From Carnobacterium alterfunditum DSM 5972 (GTDB taxonomy: Bacteria > Bacillota > Bacilli > Lactobacillales > Carnobacteriaceae), in assembly GCF_000744115.1 (NCBI RefSeq), contig NZ_JQLG01000004.1:2082190-2146189 (forward strand): 64,000 nt of DNA, written 5' to 3'. The notes beneath the pieces are model-generated. The model was given only the letters and a program-made list of their open reading frames with translations. It was not told the DNA's origin and did no database searches. A program made the position numbers and the translations under genes. Below, in pieces: positions 29,282 through 38,208 of the stretch; position 1 is the first letter of the stretch; each line of letters starts with the position of its first letter.

Positions 29282-30301
29282 TTGAAAATTGCAGTAGATG
29301 CTATGGGTGGAGATAACGCTCCACAAGCAATTGTAGAAGGTATCATGATGGCAGTTAAAGAATATCAGGATATTGAATTTATTCTTTATGGAAAAGAAGA
29401 AGCTATCAGGAAATACTTAACAGATGAAACAAATATTACCATTGTTCATACAGATGAAAAAATTATGAGTGAAGATGACCCCGTTCGCGCTGTCCGCCGT
29501 AAAAAGAATGCCTCAATGGTACTAGCAGCTCAAGCTGTTAAAGACAAAAAAGCTGATGCGTTATTTTCTGCGGGAAATACCGGTGCATTGTTGACAGCTG
29601 GGCTATTGATCATTGGACGGATCAAAGGAATCGACCGACCAGGTTTATTAGTGACACTACCTGTCATTGGGAATGAAAATGAAACTTTCAATTTAATGGA
29701 TGTCGGTGCAAATGCAGATACTAAACCAGAAAATATTAACCAATACGCAACATTAGGCAGCTATTATGCTCAATTTGTTAGAGGAGTAAAAAATCCGAAA
29801 GTTGGTTTATTAAACAACGGGACCGAAGAAAATAAAGGAAACGATGTAACTAAGAGAGCTTATCAACTGCTAGCAAATAATACCGATATTAATTTCGTTG
29901 GAAACGTAGAAGCGCGTGAGTTGTTGAGTGGTATAGCAGATGTAGTGGTTACAGATGGTTATACTGGAAATGCAGTATTAAAAACAATTGAAGGTACTGC
30001 GCTATCTATGATGAAACTAATTAAAAATGCTGTGTATGAAAATGGTGTAAAAGCTAAATTAGGTGGATTATTATTGAAAGATAGTTTTTCTAGTATGAAA
30101 GATGTTTTAGATTATTCTAAACATGGTGGAGCAGTACTATTTGGAGTTAAAGCACCAGTTATCAAAACGCATGGATCAACTGAGAAAGAAGCGGTCTATT
30201 ACACGATCAGACAAATTCATGAAATGTTAGATTCTCATGTTATTGATGACTTAGTTCACCATTTTGAAGAAAAAGAAGCGTCAGCTATACTTAAAAAATA
30301 G
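29282..30301 (+). CDS. plsX: Phosphate acyltransferase PlsX
   Basis: This enzyme interconverts acyl-ACP and acyl-phosphate, the donor for PlsY in phosphatidic acid synthesis. The 339-residue protein begins [20 protein letters not shown] and contains [10 protein letters not shown] and [12 protein letters not shown]-type motifs ([12 protein letters not shown]). The start is TTG behind CTAGGAGGCAAATGA. It also receives the acyl-phosphates made by FakA. acpP follows after 88 bp. Confidence 0.97.
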   Translation: MKIAVDAMGGDNAPQAIVEGIMMAVKEYQDIEFILYGKEEAIRKYLTDETNITIVHTDEKIMSEDDPVRAVRRKKNASMVLAAQAVKDKKADALFSAGNTGALLTAGLLIIGRIKGIDRPGLLVTLPVIGNENETFNLMDVGANADTKPENINQYATLGSYYAQFVRGVKNPKVGLLNNGTEENKGNDVTKRAYQLLANNTDINFVGNVEARELLSGIADVVVTDGYTGNAVLKTIEGTALSMMKLIKNAVYENGVKAKLGGLLLKDSFSSMKDVLDYSKHGGAVLFGVKAPVIKTHGSTEKEAVYYTIRQIHEMLDSHVIDDLVHHFEEKEASAILKK

Positions 30302-30389
30302 TTGGACAATAGTTATAATTATCGTTAAAATAAATTGAGTGATGTAAATTAGTTTTGAGTATAAAAAGTCGAATACGGAGGTGTATATA

Positions 30390-30632
30390 TTGTCTACTAA
30401 TGAAACTTTCGAAAAAATAAAAAAAATCATCGTTGAAAGATTCGGTATTGACGAAGAAAAAGTTACCAAAGAGCTTACTTTTAAAGAAGATTTAGGTGCT
30501 GATTCTCTTGATGTCGTAGAATTAGTTATGGAATTAGAAGATGTTTTTGGGACAGAAATATCTGATGAAGATGCTGAACGCATCAAAACAGTTGGAGATG
30601 CAGTAACGCATATCGAAGAGCACAAAAATTAA
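30390..30632 (+). CDS. acpP: Acyl carrier protein
   Basis: This 80-residue acidic carrier holds growing acyl chains on 4'-phosphopantetheine. The attachment Ser39 is in [16 protein letters not shown]. The TTG at 30390 is chosen because the ACGGAGGTG ribosome site (30375-30383) is 6-7 bp upstream. A GTG at 30381 overlaps that ribosome site and is rejected. It pairs with PlsX and stands without other fab genes nearby. Confidence 0.95.
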   Translation: MSTNETFEKIKKIIVERFGIDEEKVTKELTFKEDLGADSLDVVELVMELEDVFGTEISDEDAERIKTVGDAVTHIEEHKN

Positions 30633-30644
30633 ACTATTTATTCA

Positions 30645-30688
30645 GAGTCACTGAGCTTATTCATAAGTTAGTGACTCTTTTTTTTTTT
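30645..30688 (+). terminator. Terminator after acpP
   Basis: GAGTCACT pairs with AGTGACTC, with an inner CTTAT/ATAAG extension, followed by about ten T residues. Confidence 0.88.
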
Positions 30689-30756
30689 GGAAAAGAAATG
30701 CCTTTAATTTTCGAGAGGGACTGACATGTTAGTTAGTGGGGCCAAACTAGAAATGG

Positions 30757-30785
30757 TTTATTTTTATCAGTAAAAGCGGTATAAT
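30757..30785 (+). promoter_or_regulatory. Promoter of rnc
   Basis: -35 TTTATT (30757-30762), 17-bp spacer, consensus -10 TATAAT (30780-30785), 40 bp upstream of the rnc start and downstream of the acpP terminator. Confidence 0.55.
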
Positions 30786-30825
30786 GGTAGAGCATGGATA
30801 AATTTTAACAGAAAGGGAGAATATA

Positions 30826-31521
30826 ATGGACGAAGTATTTTTAACACATTTAAAAACTAAATTTAGTTTGGTTTTTCATGACCTTTCTTATTTAGAAGAA
30901 GCATTCACCCATTCATCATATGTGAATGAGCACAGGAACCTTAAATTGAAAGATAATGAAAGAATTGAATTTTTAGGAGATGCTGTCTTAGAACTGACCG
31001 TATCAAGATTCTTATATGAATTGTATCCTGATGTACCTGAAGGGAAATTAACACGATTGAGAGCGACTATTGTTTGTGAAGTGAGTTTGAGTCAATTTGC
31101 AAAAGAATACGAATTCGATCAATTTATCCGTTTAGGTAAAGGCGAAGAGCGTATGAATGGACGAAAACGTCCAGCATTGCTTTGTGATCTATTTGAATCT
31201 TTTATTGGAGCGTTATATTTAGATCAAGGAATAGACAGTGTATTATTTTTTCTTGAACAAACGATCTTTCCGAAAATCAATTCCGGTGCTTTCTCACATG
31301 TGATGGATCATAAAACAAACTTACAAGAGTTTTTACAACAAAAAGGTGAAATTGGAATCGAGTATCAATTGGTCGATGAGATAGGACCAGCACATCAAAA
31401 AGCATTCGTAGTAGAAGTACTTGCTGAAGGACAAAGCCTGGGACAAGGTCAAGGGACAACAAAAAAAGCTGCTGAACAAGTAGCAGCTGAAAATGCATTA
31501 CTTGCTTTATTAGAAAAATAG
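30826..31521 (+). CDS. rnc: Ribonuclease III
   Basis: This endonuclease cuts double-stranded RNA in rRNA processing and mRNA decay. The 231-residue protein has the catalytic signature NERIEFLGDAVLEL (about 44-57), the second acidic cluster CDLFESFIGALYLD, and a C-terminal dsRNA-binding domain ending in the TTKKAAEQVAAENAL helix. The ATG follows GAAAGGGAGA. smc is 24 bp downstream, the standard Firmicute order. Confidence 0.97.
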   Translation: MDEVFLTHLKTKFSLVFHDLSYLEEAFTHSSYVNEHRNLKLKDNERIEFLGDAVLELTVSRFLYELYPDVPEGKLTRLRATIVCEVSLSQFAKEYEFDQFIRLGKGEERMNGRKRPALLCDLFESFIGALYLDQGIDSVLFFLEQTIFPKINSGAFSHVMDHKTNLQEFLQQKGEIGIEYQLVDEIGPAHQKAFVVEVLAEGQSLGQGQGTTKKAAEQVAAENALLALLEK

Positions 31522-31545
31522 TACAGGGGAAAGGAGCCAGTAGTT

Positions 31546-34500
31546 GTGCAATTAAAAAGAATAGACATCGCTGGTTTCAAATCGTTTGCAGATAAAACGA
31601 CAATTGAGTTTCATGATGGTGTAACTGCTGTTGTTGGTCCTAATGGAAGTGGGAAAAGCAATATAACAGAAGCTATTCGCTGGGTTTTAGGCGAACAATC
31701 AGCAAAAAATTTACGTGGCGGAAAAATGAATGATATCATCTTTTCAGGATCTGATACAAGAAAGCCGGTCAACCTAGCTGAAGTCACATTGATACTAGAA
31801 AATGAAGATCAGTTTTTACCGTTAGAATTTAGCGAAATAAGTGTCACCAGACGATTACATCGAAATGGTGAGAGTGAATTTTATCTGAATAAACAAGCTT
31901 GTCGCTTGAAAGACATTGTGGACCTATTTATGGATTCTGGATTAGGAAAAGAATCTTTTTCAATAATTTCACAAGGAAAAGTGGAAAGTATTTTCAACAG
32001 CAAGCCAGAAGAGAGACGGTCTATTTTTGAAGAAGCAGCAGGTGTTTTAAAGTACAAAATACGCAAAAAAAAAGCTGAACAAAAATTAACTGAAACTGAA
32101 GAAAATTTAAATCGTGTTCAAGATATTGTCTATGAACTAGAAGGACTAGTTGAACCACTAAGAGAACAAAGCAGTATAGCAAGAGATTTTTTAGCATACA
32201 AAGAACAACTGACTGAAATGGACATTGCTCTAATGGTCGTTGAAATTGAGCAGTTAAAAATCAATTGGGATGAAAGCAAAAAGAGAATGATTTCTTTTGA
32301 AAAGCAATTAACTGAAAAGAAACAAAGTTTGTTAGAGTGTGAGAATCAGCTGGAAATTAAACGCGAAAAAAAAGTGAAATTAACTGAAGAAATAGAAGAA
32401 AATCAGCAAAAATTAGTCCAAGCTATTCAATTATTTGAGCAGACAGAGGGCCAAAAAAATGTTTTATCTGAGCGTAATAAATATACAACTGAAAATTTAC
32501 AACAACTTGAAGCCTCTAAAGAGCAATCAAATCAAGCAATCAGTCGATTGGAGCAACAATTAGAAACGATCAATGAAGAACTTGAACTGAAAATCGAGCA
32601 AGAAAAACAGTTGAAGATTGATTTTTCAGCTGCGGAAAAAGAAGCTTTATCTCTTTCGGGAAATTCAAAAGAAACAATAGAGAATTTACGAGATGAATAT
32701 ATTGAACAAATGCAAAAACAAACTAGTTTAAGAAATGAACAGAGTTACCTTGAGCGTAGTTCTTATCAAGTAGCGCAAAAAAGCTTGAAATCGGATGTAT
32801 CAGTTTCAGAACTTAAAGAAAGTATAGCAACCATAACTTTAGATTTTGAACGGATCATTCAAGAGTTGACTGATGCGCAACAAGAGGTTGCTCAAAAATT
32901 ATTGCTTTATCAAGAAAAACAAGCGAGCAACCAACTGAAAAGACAAGAGTTAGAAAACAATGAATCACGCATGTATGATGCCCTAAAGGTACTACAGCAA
33001 GCCAAAGCCAAAAAAGAAAGTTTAAAAGAATTGAATGAAGATTATGCAGGCTTTTACCAAGGTGTTAAAGAAATTTTGAAACGAAAACAAAAAATTGGCG
33101 GTATCATCGGTGCAGTTGCTGAATTGATTGAAGTACCCAAGCAAGCTGAACTTGCTATTGATATTGCACTCGGTGCAGCAAGTCAAAATATTATCGTTCA
33201 AGATGAACAAAGCGGTCGCAAAGGAATTCAATATTTGAAACAAAAGCGAATCGGTAGAGCAACGTTTTTACCTTTAACAACTATAAAAGCTCGTCAATTG
33301 CCAATATCTATAGAAAACAAAGCACGTAGCTGTGAAGGGTTTTTAGGTATTGCCAGCCAACTGATTGCTTACCCTGAATCGGTTGCAACGGTCATTCAAA
33401 ATCTTTTAGGAACAACGATCGTAGCTAAAGACTTAGCATCTGCTAATACTATCGCTCGTGAAGTACAGTTTAAATACCGTGTTGTGACTCTTGAAGGAGA
33501 CGTTATGAACGCTGGGGGTTCAATGACTGGAGGAGCAAGCAAATCTGGCAATCAAGGAAGTTTGTTTGCTCGTAAAAATGAATTAACAAGTTTAACGAAG
33601 CAGATAGAACAAATGGAAGAAACTTTAGCAAAAAAAGAAATAGAAGTTCGTACGATGAAACAAGCAATCAAAAAAGCAGAACTAAGTTTAAACGAGTTAC
33701 GCGAAATCGGTGAAAAACAGCGGTTAAGAGAACAAGAATTAAAAAATCAATCTGAAACATTAAAAGAAAAACAGCTGCGCTTTACCAGAGAATTAAAAGC
33801 TGTTCAATACGAATGTCAAGAAGCCAAAGAAGAAGCTGAATCTTATGAATTGAAAAAAATGAATTTGGTGAAAGCTTTACAAACAAATAAAATTAAAATG
33901 GATCAAATCAACCACCAGATTCTACTAGCTTCTTCTCAAAATGAAGAGCGAGAAAAAAATCATGCTTTGATCAACGAAAAGCAACAAAATTTGCGAACCA
34001 AATTAGCTGCTATAAAAGAGCAGCTAGTTGGAATGAAAAAAGAACAAAAAACAGTGTCTAGTCAACTAGAGAATCAAGCTAAAGAGAATGTGTCACTTGC
34101 GAATCGAATGGAGCAGATATCTCGCTCTGAGGGTACTCACCAAATGACTAAGCAAGAATTGGGCGATAAATTAGCCCAACTAAGCGAAGCAAAACTTGCG
34201 TTAGAAAGTCACCTATCAAAAATAAAAAGTGAAAAGAATATGTTAGAAGTCAAATTGAGTGAGATAGAACAATTGACTACTAAAATAAATAATCAAAAGC
34301 ACTATCTATTGGAAGATAAGGCGAAATCTGAAGTAGCGATGAATCGGACAGATGTAGCTATTGAAAATCGCTTAGATTACTTAAGCGAGGAGTATGGTTT
34401 AACCTTTGAAGCTGCAAAAATGAGCCAATCACTAGAGGTTTCTGTTGAAGAGGCGACACGTGAAGTGAAACTTTTGAAACAGAGTATTGAAGAATTGGGT

Positions 34501-35118
34501 GCTGTCAATATTGGTGCAATTGAAGAGTTTGAACGGGTCGATGATCGCTACTCTTTTCTTATTGAGCAACGCGAAGATTTATTAGAAGCAAAAATCAGTT
34601 TATATACTACGATGAATGAGATGGACGAGGAAGTTAAGATTCGATTTTCAGAGGTGTTTGAAGATATTAGCATGAAATTCTCTGAAGTCTTTCCGAAAAT
34701 GTTTGGCGGAGGTTCTGCTGAATTGCGCTTAACAGATCCTGAAAATTTGTTAACAACAGGTATTGAGATCATTGCTCAGCCTCCAGGGAAAAAACTGCAA
34801 CAACTAAGTTTGTTATCGGGGGGAGAACGAGCATTTACAGCAATTGCTTTAATGTTTTCGATCATACAAGTCCGTCCTGTACCATTTTGTATCTTAGATG
34901 AAGTGGAAGCAGCACTTGATGAAGCGAATGTTACCAGATTTGGGCGTTATTTAAAGCAATTTGATGGTGATACTCAATTTATTGTCATTACCCACCGTAA
35001 AGGAACGATGGAAGAAGCAAATGTGCTTTATGGCATTACGATGCAAGAATCAGGTGTTTCTAAAGTGGTGTCTGTTCGTTTAGAAGAAGCAGCGGATGTT
35101 CATGTTGGAATAACCTAG
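31546..35118 (+). CDS. smc: Chromosome segregation ATPase SMC
   Basis: This 1190-residue condensin subunit organises and segregates the chromosome. The N-terminal Walker A is GPNGSGKSNITEAIRWVLG. Long coiled coils (about 170-500 and 670-1020) flank a hinge with the glycine-rich GGSMTGGASKSG. The C-terminal head has the ABC signature LSGGERAFTA and Walker B CILDEVEAALDEANV. The start is GTG behind GGGAAAGGAGCC. No scpA or scpB genes are in this window. Confidence 0.98.
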   Translation: MQLKRIDIAGFKSFADKTTIEFHDGVTAVVGPNGSGKSNITEAIRWVLGEQSAKNLRGGKMNDIIFSGSDTRKPVNLAEVTLILENEDQFLPLEFSEISVTRRLHRNGESEFYLNKQACRLKDIVDLFMDSGLGKESFSIISQGKVESIFNSKPEERRSIFEEAAGVLKYKIRKKKAEQKLTETEENLNRVQDIVYELEGLVEPLREQSSIARDFLAYKEQLTEMDIALMVVEIEQLKINWDESKKRMISFEKQLTEKKQSLLECENQLEIKREKKVKLTEEIEENQQKLVQAIQLFEQTEGQKNVLSERNKYTTENLQQLEASKEQSNQAISRLEQQLETINEELELKIEQEKQLKIDFSAAEKEALSLSGNSKETIENLRDEYIEQMQKQTSLRNEQSYLERSSYQVAQKSLKSDVSVSELKESIATITLDFERIIQELTDAQQEVAQKLLLYQEKQASNQLKRQELENNESRMYDALKVLQQAKAKKESLKELNEDYAGFYQGVKEILKRKQKIGGIIGAVAELIEVPKQAELAIDIALGAASQNIIVQDEQSGRKGIQYLKQKRIGRATFLPLTTIKARQLPISIENKARSCEGFLGIASQLIAYPESVATVIQNLLGTTIVAKDLASANTIAREVQFKYRVVTLEGDVMNAGGSMTGGASKSGNQGSLFARKNELTSLTKQIEQMEETLAKKEIEVRTMKQAIKKAELSLNELREIGEKQRLREQELKNQSETLKEKQLRFTRELKAVQYECQEAKEEAESYELKKMNLVKALQTNKIKMDQINHQILLASSQNEEREKNHALINEKQQNLRTKLAAIKEQLVGMKKEQKTVSSQLENQAKENVSLANRMEQISRSEGTHQMTKQELGDKLAQLSEAKLALESHLSKIKSEKNMLEVKLSEIEQLTTKINNQKHYLLEDKAKSEVAMNRTDVAIENRLDYLSEEYGLTFEAAKMSQSLEVSVEEATREVKLLKQSIEELGAVNIGAIEEFERVDDRYSFLIEQREDLLEAKISLYTTMNEMDEEVKIRFSEVFEDISMKFSEVFPKMFGGGSAELRLTDPENLLTTGIEIIAQPPGKKLQQLSLLSGGERAFTAIALMFSIIQVRPVPFCILDEVEAALDEANVTRFGRYLKQFDGDTQFIVITHRKGTMEEANVLYGITMQESGVSKVVSVRLEEAADVHVGIT

Positions 35119-35126
35119 AAAAGTAG

Positions 35127-35169
35127 AAAGGGTGGAAAGATCGATAGGTGTCGATGTTTCCACCCTTTT
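35127..35169 (+). terminator. Terminator after smc
   Basis: A perfect 12-bp stem (AAAGGGTGGAAA with TTTCCACCCTTT) with a short T-tract. Confidence 0.85.
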
Positions 35170-35201
35170 AAACGAACTACCAAAAAGAATGGAGCCAAAG
35201 T

Positions 35202-36014
35202 ATGATTAAATTAGTTGCAATTGATTTAGATGGAACATTACTAAATGGGGAACATATTATATCAAATGAGAATAAAGAAGCAATTAAAAAAGCAAAAGAA
35301 CAAGGCGTTAAAGTTGTCCTTTGTACAGGGAGGCCTTTACTAGGAATGATCTCTTATCTAGAAGAGTTAAACTTAAGAGAGTCTGGAGATTATGGCATTA
35401 CGTATAATGGTGGCCTAGTACAACGTACGGATACTGGTGACGTGTTATCTAAAACAACACTGACAAAAGTTGAGACAGAAGAAATTTTTGAATTAAGCAA
35501 GAAAATCAATGTTCCTTGTAATTTTATTGATTTAGAAAACATTTATGAACCACCCTATCCTGAGGGACGTGACTCACTTTATCCTACAGTGATGACAGCA
35601 TTACCGTATGTTCCAATAATAATGGAGGAAATGTCTGGAGACATTGCAATCAATAAAACGGTCTTTTGTTATAGCCAAATTTTATTAGACGAAGCAATTA
35701 AAAATATTCCAGCTTATTTTTTTGAAAAATATACTATTATGAAATCAAGACCGATATTATTAGAATTAATGCCTAAAAATGTAGATAAAGGTACAGGTAT
35801 AGCTGTTTTAGCCGATTTATTGGGCTTTGAAGCTTCAGAAGTAATGTCCTTAGGGGATGAGGCCAATGATGCAGCAATGATCGAATATGCAGGCATGGGA
35901 GTAGCTATGGGAAATGCTACAAACGAGATCAAGGCAATGGCTCAGTACATCACCAAAACAAATGAAGAGCATGGTGTAGCATACGCCATTCATAAGTTTG
36001 TGCTTAATCAATAA
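35202..36014 (+). CDS. Cof-type HAD phosphatase
   Basis: This 270-residue cytoplasmic haloacid-dehalogenase-family phosphatase has the nucleophile motif DLDGTLLNG (residues 8-16), motif II CTGRP, and the metal-binding GDEANDAAMIEYAGMGVAMG near the C-terminus. A type IIB cap lies between. Family members dephosphorylate sugar phosphates or flavin precursors, and the substrate here cannot be assigned. It lies between smc and ftsY, where B. subtilis has no gene. It resembles the minus-strand HAD protein at 48875-49687 only at family level. Confidence 0.9.
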   Translation: MIKLVAIDLDGTLLNGEHIISNENKEAIKKAKEQGVKVVLCTGRPLLGMISYLEELNLRESGDYGITYNGGLVQRTDTGDVLSKTTLTKVETEEIFELSKKINVPCNFIDLENIYEPPYPEGRDSLYPTVMTALPYVPIIMEEMSGDIAINKTVFCYSQILLDEAIKNIPAYFFEKYTIMKSRPILLELMPKNVDKGTGIAVLADLLGFEASEVMSLGDEANDAAMIEYAGMGVAMGNATNEIKAMAQYITKTNEEHGVAYAIHKFVLNQ

Positions 36015-36043
36015 GCTGAAATTCTGAGAGAAGAGGGTGTGAA

Positions 36044-37042
36044 ATGGGATTATTTGATAAAATAAAGAAAGCTTTTACAGGCGAAGAAAAGTTAGAGACC
36101 ACTGAAGTAACTGAAAAATATGAGAAGGGTCTTGAAAAAACACGAAAAACATTTTCTCAACGCATGAATGAACTGTTTGCTAATTTCAGAACAGTTGATG
36201 AAGACTTTTTTGATGAGCTTGAGGAAGTTTTGATTGGAGCGGATGTTGGTTTTGAATCAACAATGGAGATCACTGATGCCCTACGTCAAGAAGTTAAATT
36301 AAAAAATGCAAAAGCCTCGAATGAAGTTCAGCAAGTAATCATTGAAAAAATGGTTGAGATCTATGAAAAAGGCAACACAGATAAACCTGAAATCAACCTA
36401 AATGCTGAAGGGTTAACCGTGATTTTACTGGTTGGCGTAAATGGCGTAGGCAAAACAACAACAATTGGTAAGATGGCTCATCTTTATAAACAAGAAGGAA
36501 AAAAAGTCATGTTAGCAGCTGGAGATACGTTTAGAGCGGGTGCAATCGAGCAGTTACATGTTTGGGGTGAACGTGTTGGAGCAGAAGTAGTCAGCGGTAA
36601 AGCTGGGGGCGATCCAGCAGCTGTAGTGTTTGATGCTATAAAAGAGGCCAAGCAACAAGAAGCGGATATATTATTCGTAGATACCGCAGGACGATTACAA
36701 AATAAAGTGAATTTAATGAACGAGTTAGAAAAAATGAAACGGATCATAGAACGTGAAATACCAGGTGGACCGCATGAAGTATTGCTAGTGCTAGATGCAA
36801 CAACAGGACAAAACGCAATGAATCAAGCAAAAGAATTTAAAAAAGCGACTGATGTAACGGGTATTGTGTTGACCAAATTAGATGGTACAGCTAAAGGTGG
36901 AATTGTTTTAGCCATTCGTAAAGAGTTAGATATTCCTGTGAAATTTGTTGGATTAGGTGAAAGTATGGATGATCTGCAACTATTTGATCCAAATGAATAC
37001 ATCTACGGATTGTTCAGCGAACTGATCCAACACTCAATTTAA
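36044..37042 (+). CDS. ftsY: Signal recognition particle receptor FtsY
   Basis: This 332-residue GTPase receives SRP-bound ribosomes at the membrane. The short N-terminal amphipathic, charged segment (no long acidic domain) is typical of Firmicutes. It is followed by the four-helix N domain, the P-loop GVNGVGKTTTIGK (near 134), DTAGRLQNK and TKLDGTAKGG. An IS30 copy begins about 10 bp after its stop, and its probable native terminator is found beyond that element at 38132-38183. Its partners ylxM and ffh are now 2.8 kb away. Confidence 0.97.
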   Translation: MGLFDKIKKAFTGEEKLETTEVTEKYEKGLEKTRKTFSQRMNELFANFRTVDEDFFDELEEVLIGADVGFESTMEITDALRQEVKLKNAKASNEVQQVIIEKMVEIYEKGNTDKPEINLNAEGLTVILLVGVNGVGKTTTIGKMAHLYKQEGKKVMLAAGDTFRAGAIEQLHVWGERVGAEVVSGKAGGDPAAVVFDAIKEAKQQEADILFVDTAGRLQNKVNLMNELEKMKRIIEREIPGGPHEVLLVLDATTGQNAMNQAKEFKKATDVTGIVLTKLDGTAKGGIVLAIRKELDIPVKFVGLGESMDDLQLFDPNEYIYGLFSELIQHSI

Positions 37043-37052
37043 TAATTTTCTG

Positions 37053-38107
37053 ATTTGTCAAATTAAGCTATACAAACTATCTTCATCCATATAACTCATA
37101 AAAACTTCCAACGGTGTTTGGTAATTTAGTGACTTCCTTGGAATGTTATTTCGTTTGTGTGCAACAGATGATACGAAAGTCTGGTCAACTTCGTTGAAAT
37201 CCATTTTTTTTGGCAATCCATCTTTTCGAAGAAGTCCATTAGAATTCTCATTTAAAGCTCGTTGTGAAGGCGTTCCAGGATCAGCGAAGTAAATAGCGAC
37301 ATCATGTTGGTTGCACAAAGATTTCCAGTTGGAAAACTCCTTTCCGCAATCAAACGTAATGGATTTGAATAAATTTTTTGGTATGGCTTGGAACCATTGA
37401 TTCATGGCATTCTCAATGTCGCAGGCTTTACGCCCTTTGGGCTTTAAGGTAATGATAGCTTTTGATAAAATCTCTACTAGAGTAATAACCGCACTTTTGT
37501 GGTGAACACCTACAATGGTATCTCCTTCGATATGACCAAACTCTTCTTTAAATGTGGGATAGTCTATTATTCTTTCAGAGATATTTCGTTTATAAGCTTG
37601 TCTACCTCTACGTTCTTGATGTCCGTTAGGTTTTCTTTTCCCTTTCATCGGGAGTGTAACTTCATCGAATATTCTTTCTTTAAACTGCCTATAAAGTGTT
37701 CGTACGGAACAGTCTATTGTCATTTCTTTACGGCCAATAATGACATCCGGCGTCCAGCCCTCAGCTACTTTTCCCTTGATATAAAGCTGTTGTTCTTTTG
37801 GTAAATCAATTTTTTTGCGTCCACACTGTTTCTTGTTTTTTTTATACCGTAGGTAATGGTCGAAAGCTGTGTGTCCTGCTTTGAAGAACCTGATAACATT
37901 ATTAATCGGTGTACGAGTACGATTCAAGTAAGTAGCTATTTTAGCAACTGGAACACCTTGGTGGTAATAAGCTTCTATCATCACTAGTTCATCCATGGTA
38001 ATATGGGTATAGGTCATTCGTGATCACTCCTTGTTTTCTGTGGTTGGAAATACAATTAGAGTGTATCACGAATGGCTTTTTTATTTGTATAGCTTAATCT
38101 TACAATC
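37053..38107 (-). mobile_element. IS30-family insertion sequence, copy 2
   Basis: An intact transposase lies between inverted repeats at 37055-37076 and about 38084-38105 that read toward AATTAAGCTATACAAA inside. It differs from copy 1 (167-1222) at scattered positions. Bases just outside the repeats are also shared with copy 1 (TTTCTG on the left; CG-CG-TTTATAAAAAA on the right), so the element may be slightly longer than marked. Confidence 0.88.
37058..38017 (-). CDS. IS30-family transposase
   Basis: This 319-residue protein has the same length as the copy at 172-1131 and about four fifths identity by eye. It has an N-terminal helix-turn-helix and an intact DDE set (Asp in HIEGDTIVG, Asp in FDCGKEF, Glu in NENSNGLLRKD). 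No frameshift or stop interrupts it. The differences from copy 1 are spread evenly, so the two copies are separate lineages and not a fresh duplication. Confidence 0.95.
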   Translation of the reverse strand: MTYTHITMDELVMIEAYYHQGVPVAKIATYLNRTRTPINNVIRFFKAGHTAFDHYLRYKKNKKQCGRKKIDLPKEQQLYIKGKVAEGWTPDVIIGRKEMTIDCSVRTLYRQFKERIFDEVTLPMKGKRKPNGHQERRGRQAYKRNISERIIDYPTFKEEFGHIEGDTIVGVHHKSAVITLVEILSKAIITLKPKGRKACDIENAMNQWFQAIPKNLFKSITFDCGKEFSNWKSLCNQHDVAIYFADPGTPSQRALNENSNGLLRKDGLPKKMDFNEVDQTFVSSVAHKRNNIPRKSLNYQTPLEVFMSYMDEDSLYSLI

Positions 38108-38131
38108 GACGTTTTATAAAAAATAGCCAAG

Positions 38132-38183
38132 AACTCCTTTAATGGTTGAGCAATCAACTCAATTTAAAGGAGTTTATTTTTTT
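38132..38183 (+). terminator. Displaced terminator, probably of ftsY
   Basis: The outer arms AACTCCTTTAA and TTTAAAGGAGTT and an inner GTTGA/TCAAC stem are followed by a T-rich tract. The hairpin lies between the IS30 and ISL3 elements. As nothing is encoded on the plus strand between ftsY and here except insertion DNA, it was probably the terminator of ftsY. Confidence 0.75.
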
Positions 38184-38208
38184 ACTATCAGTTACAGAAG
38201 TTTTTGAT

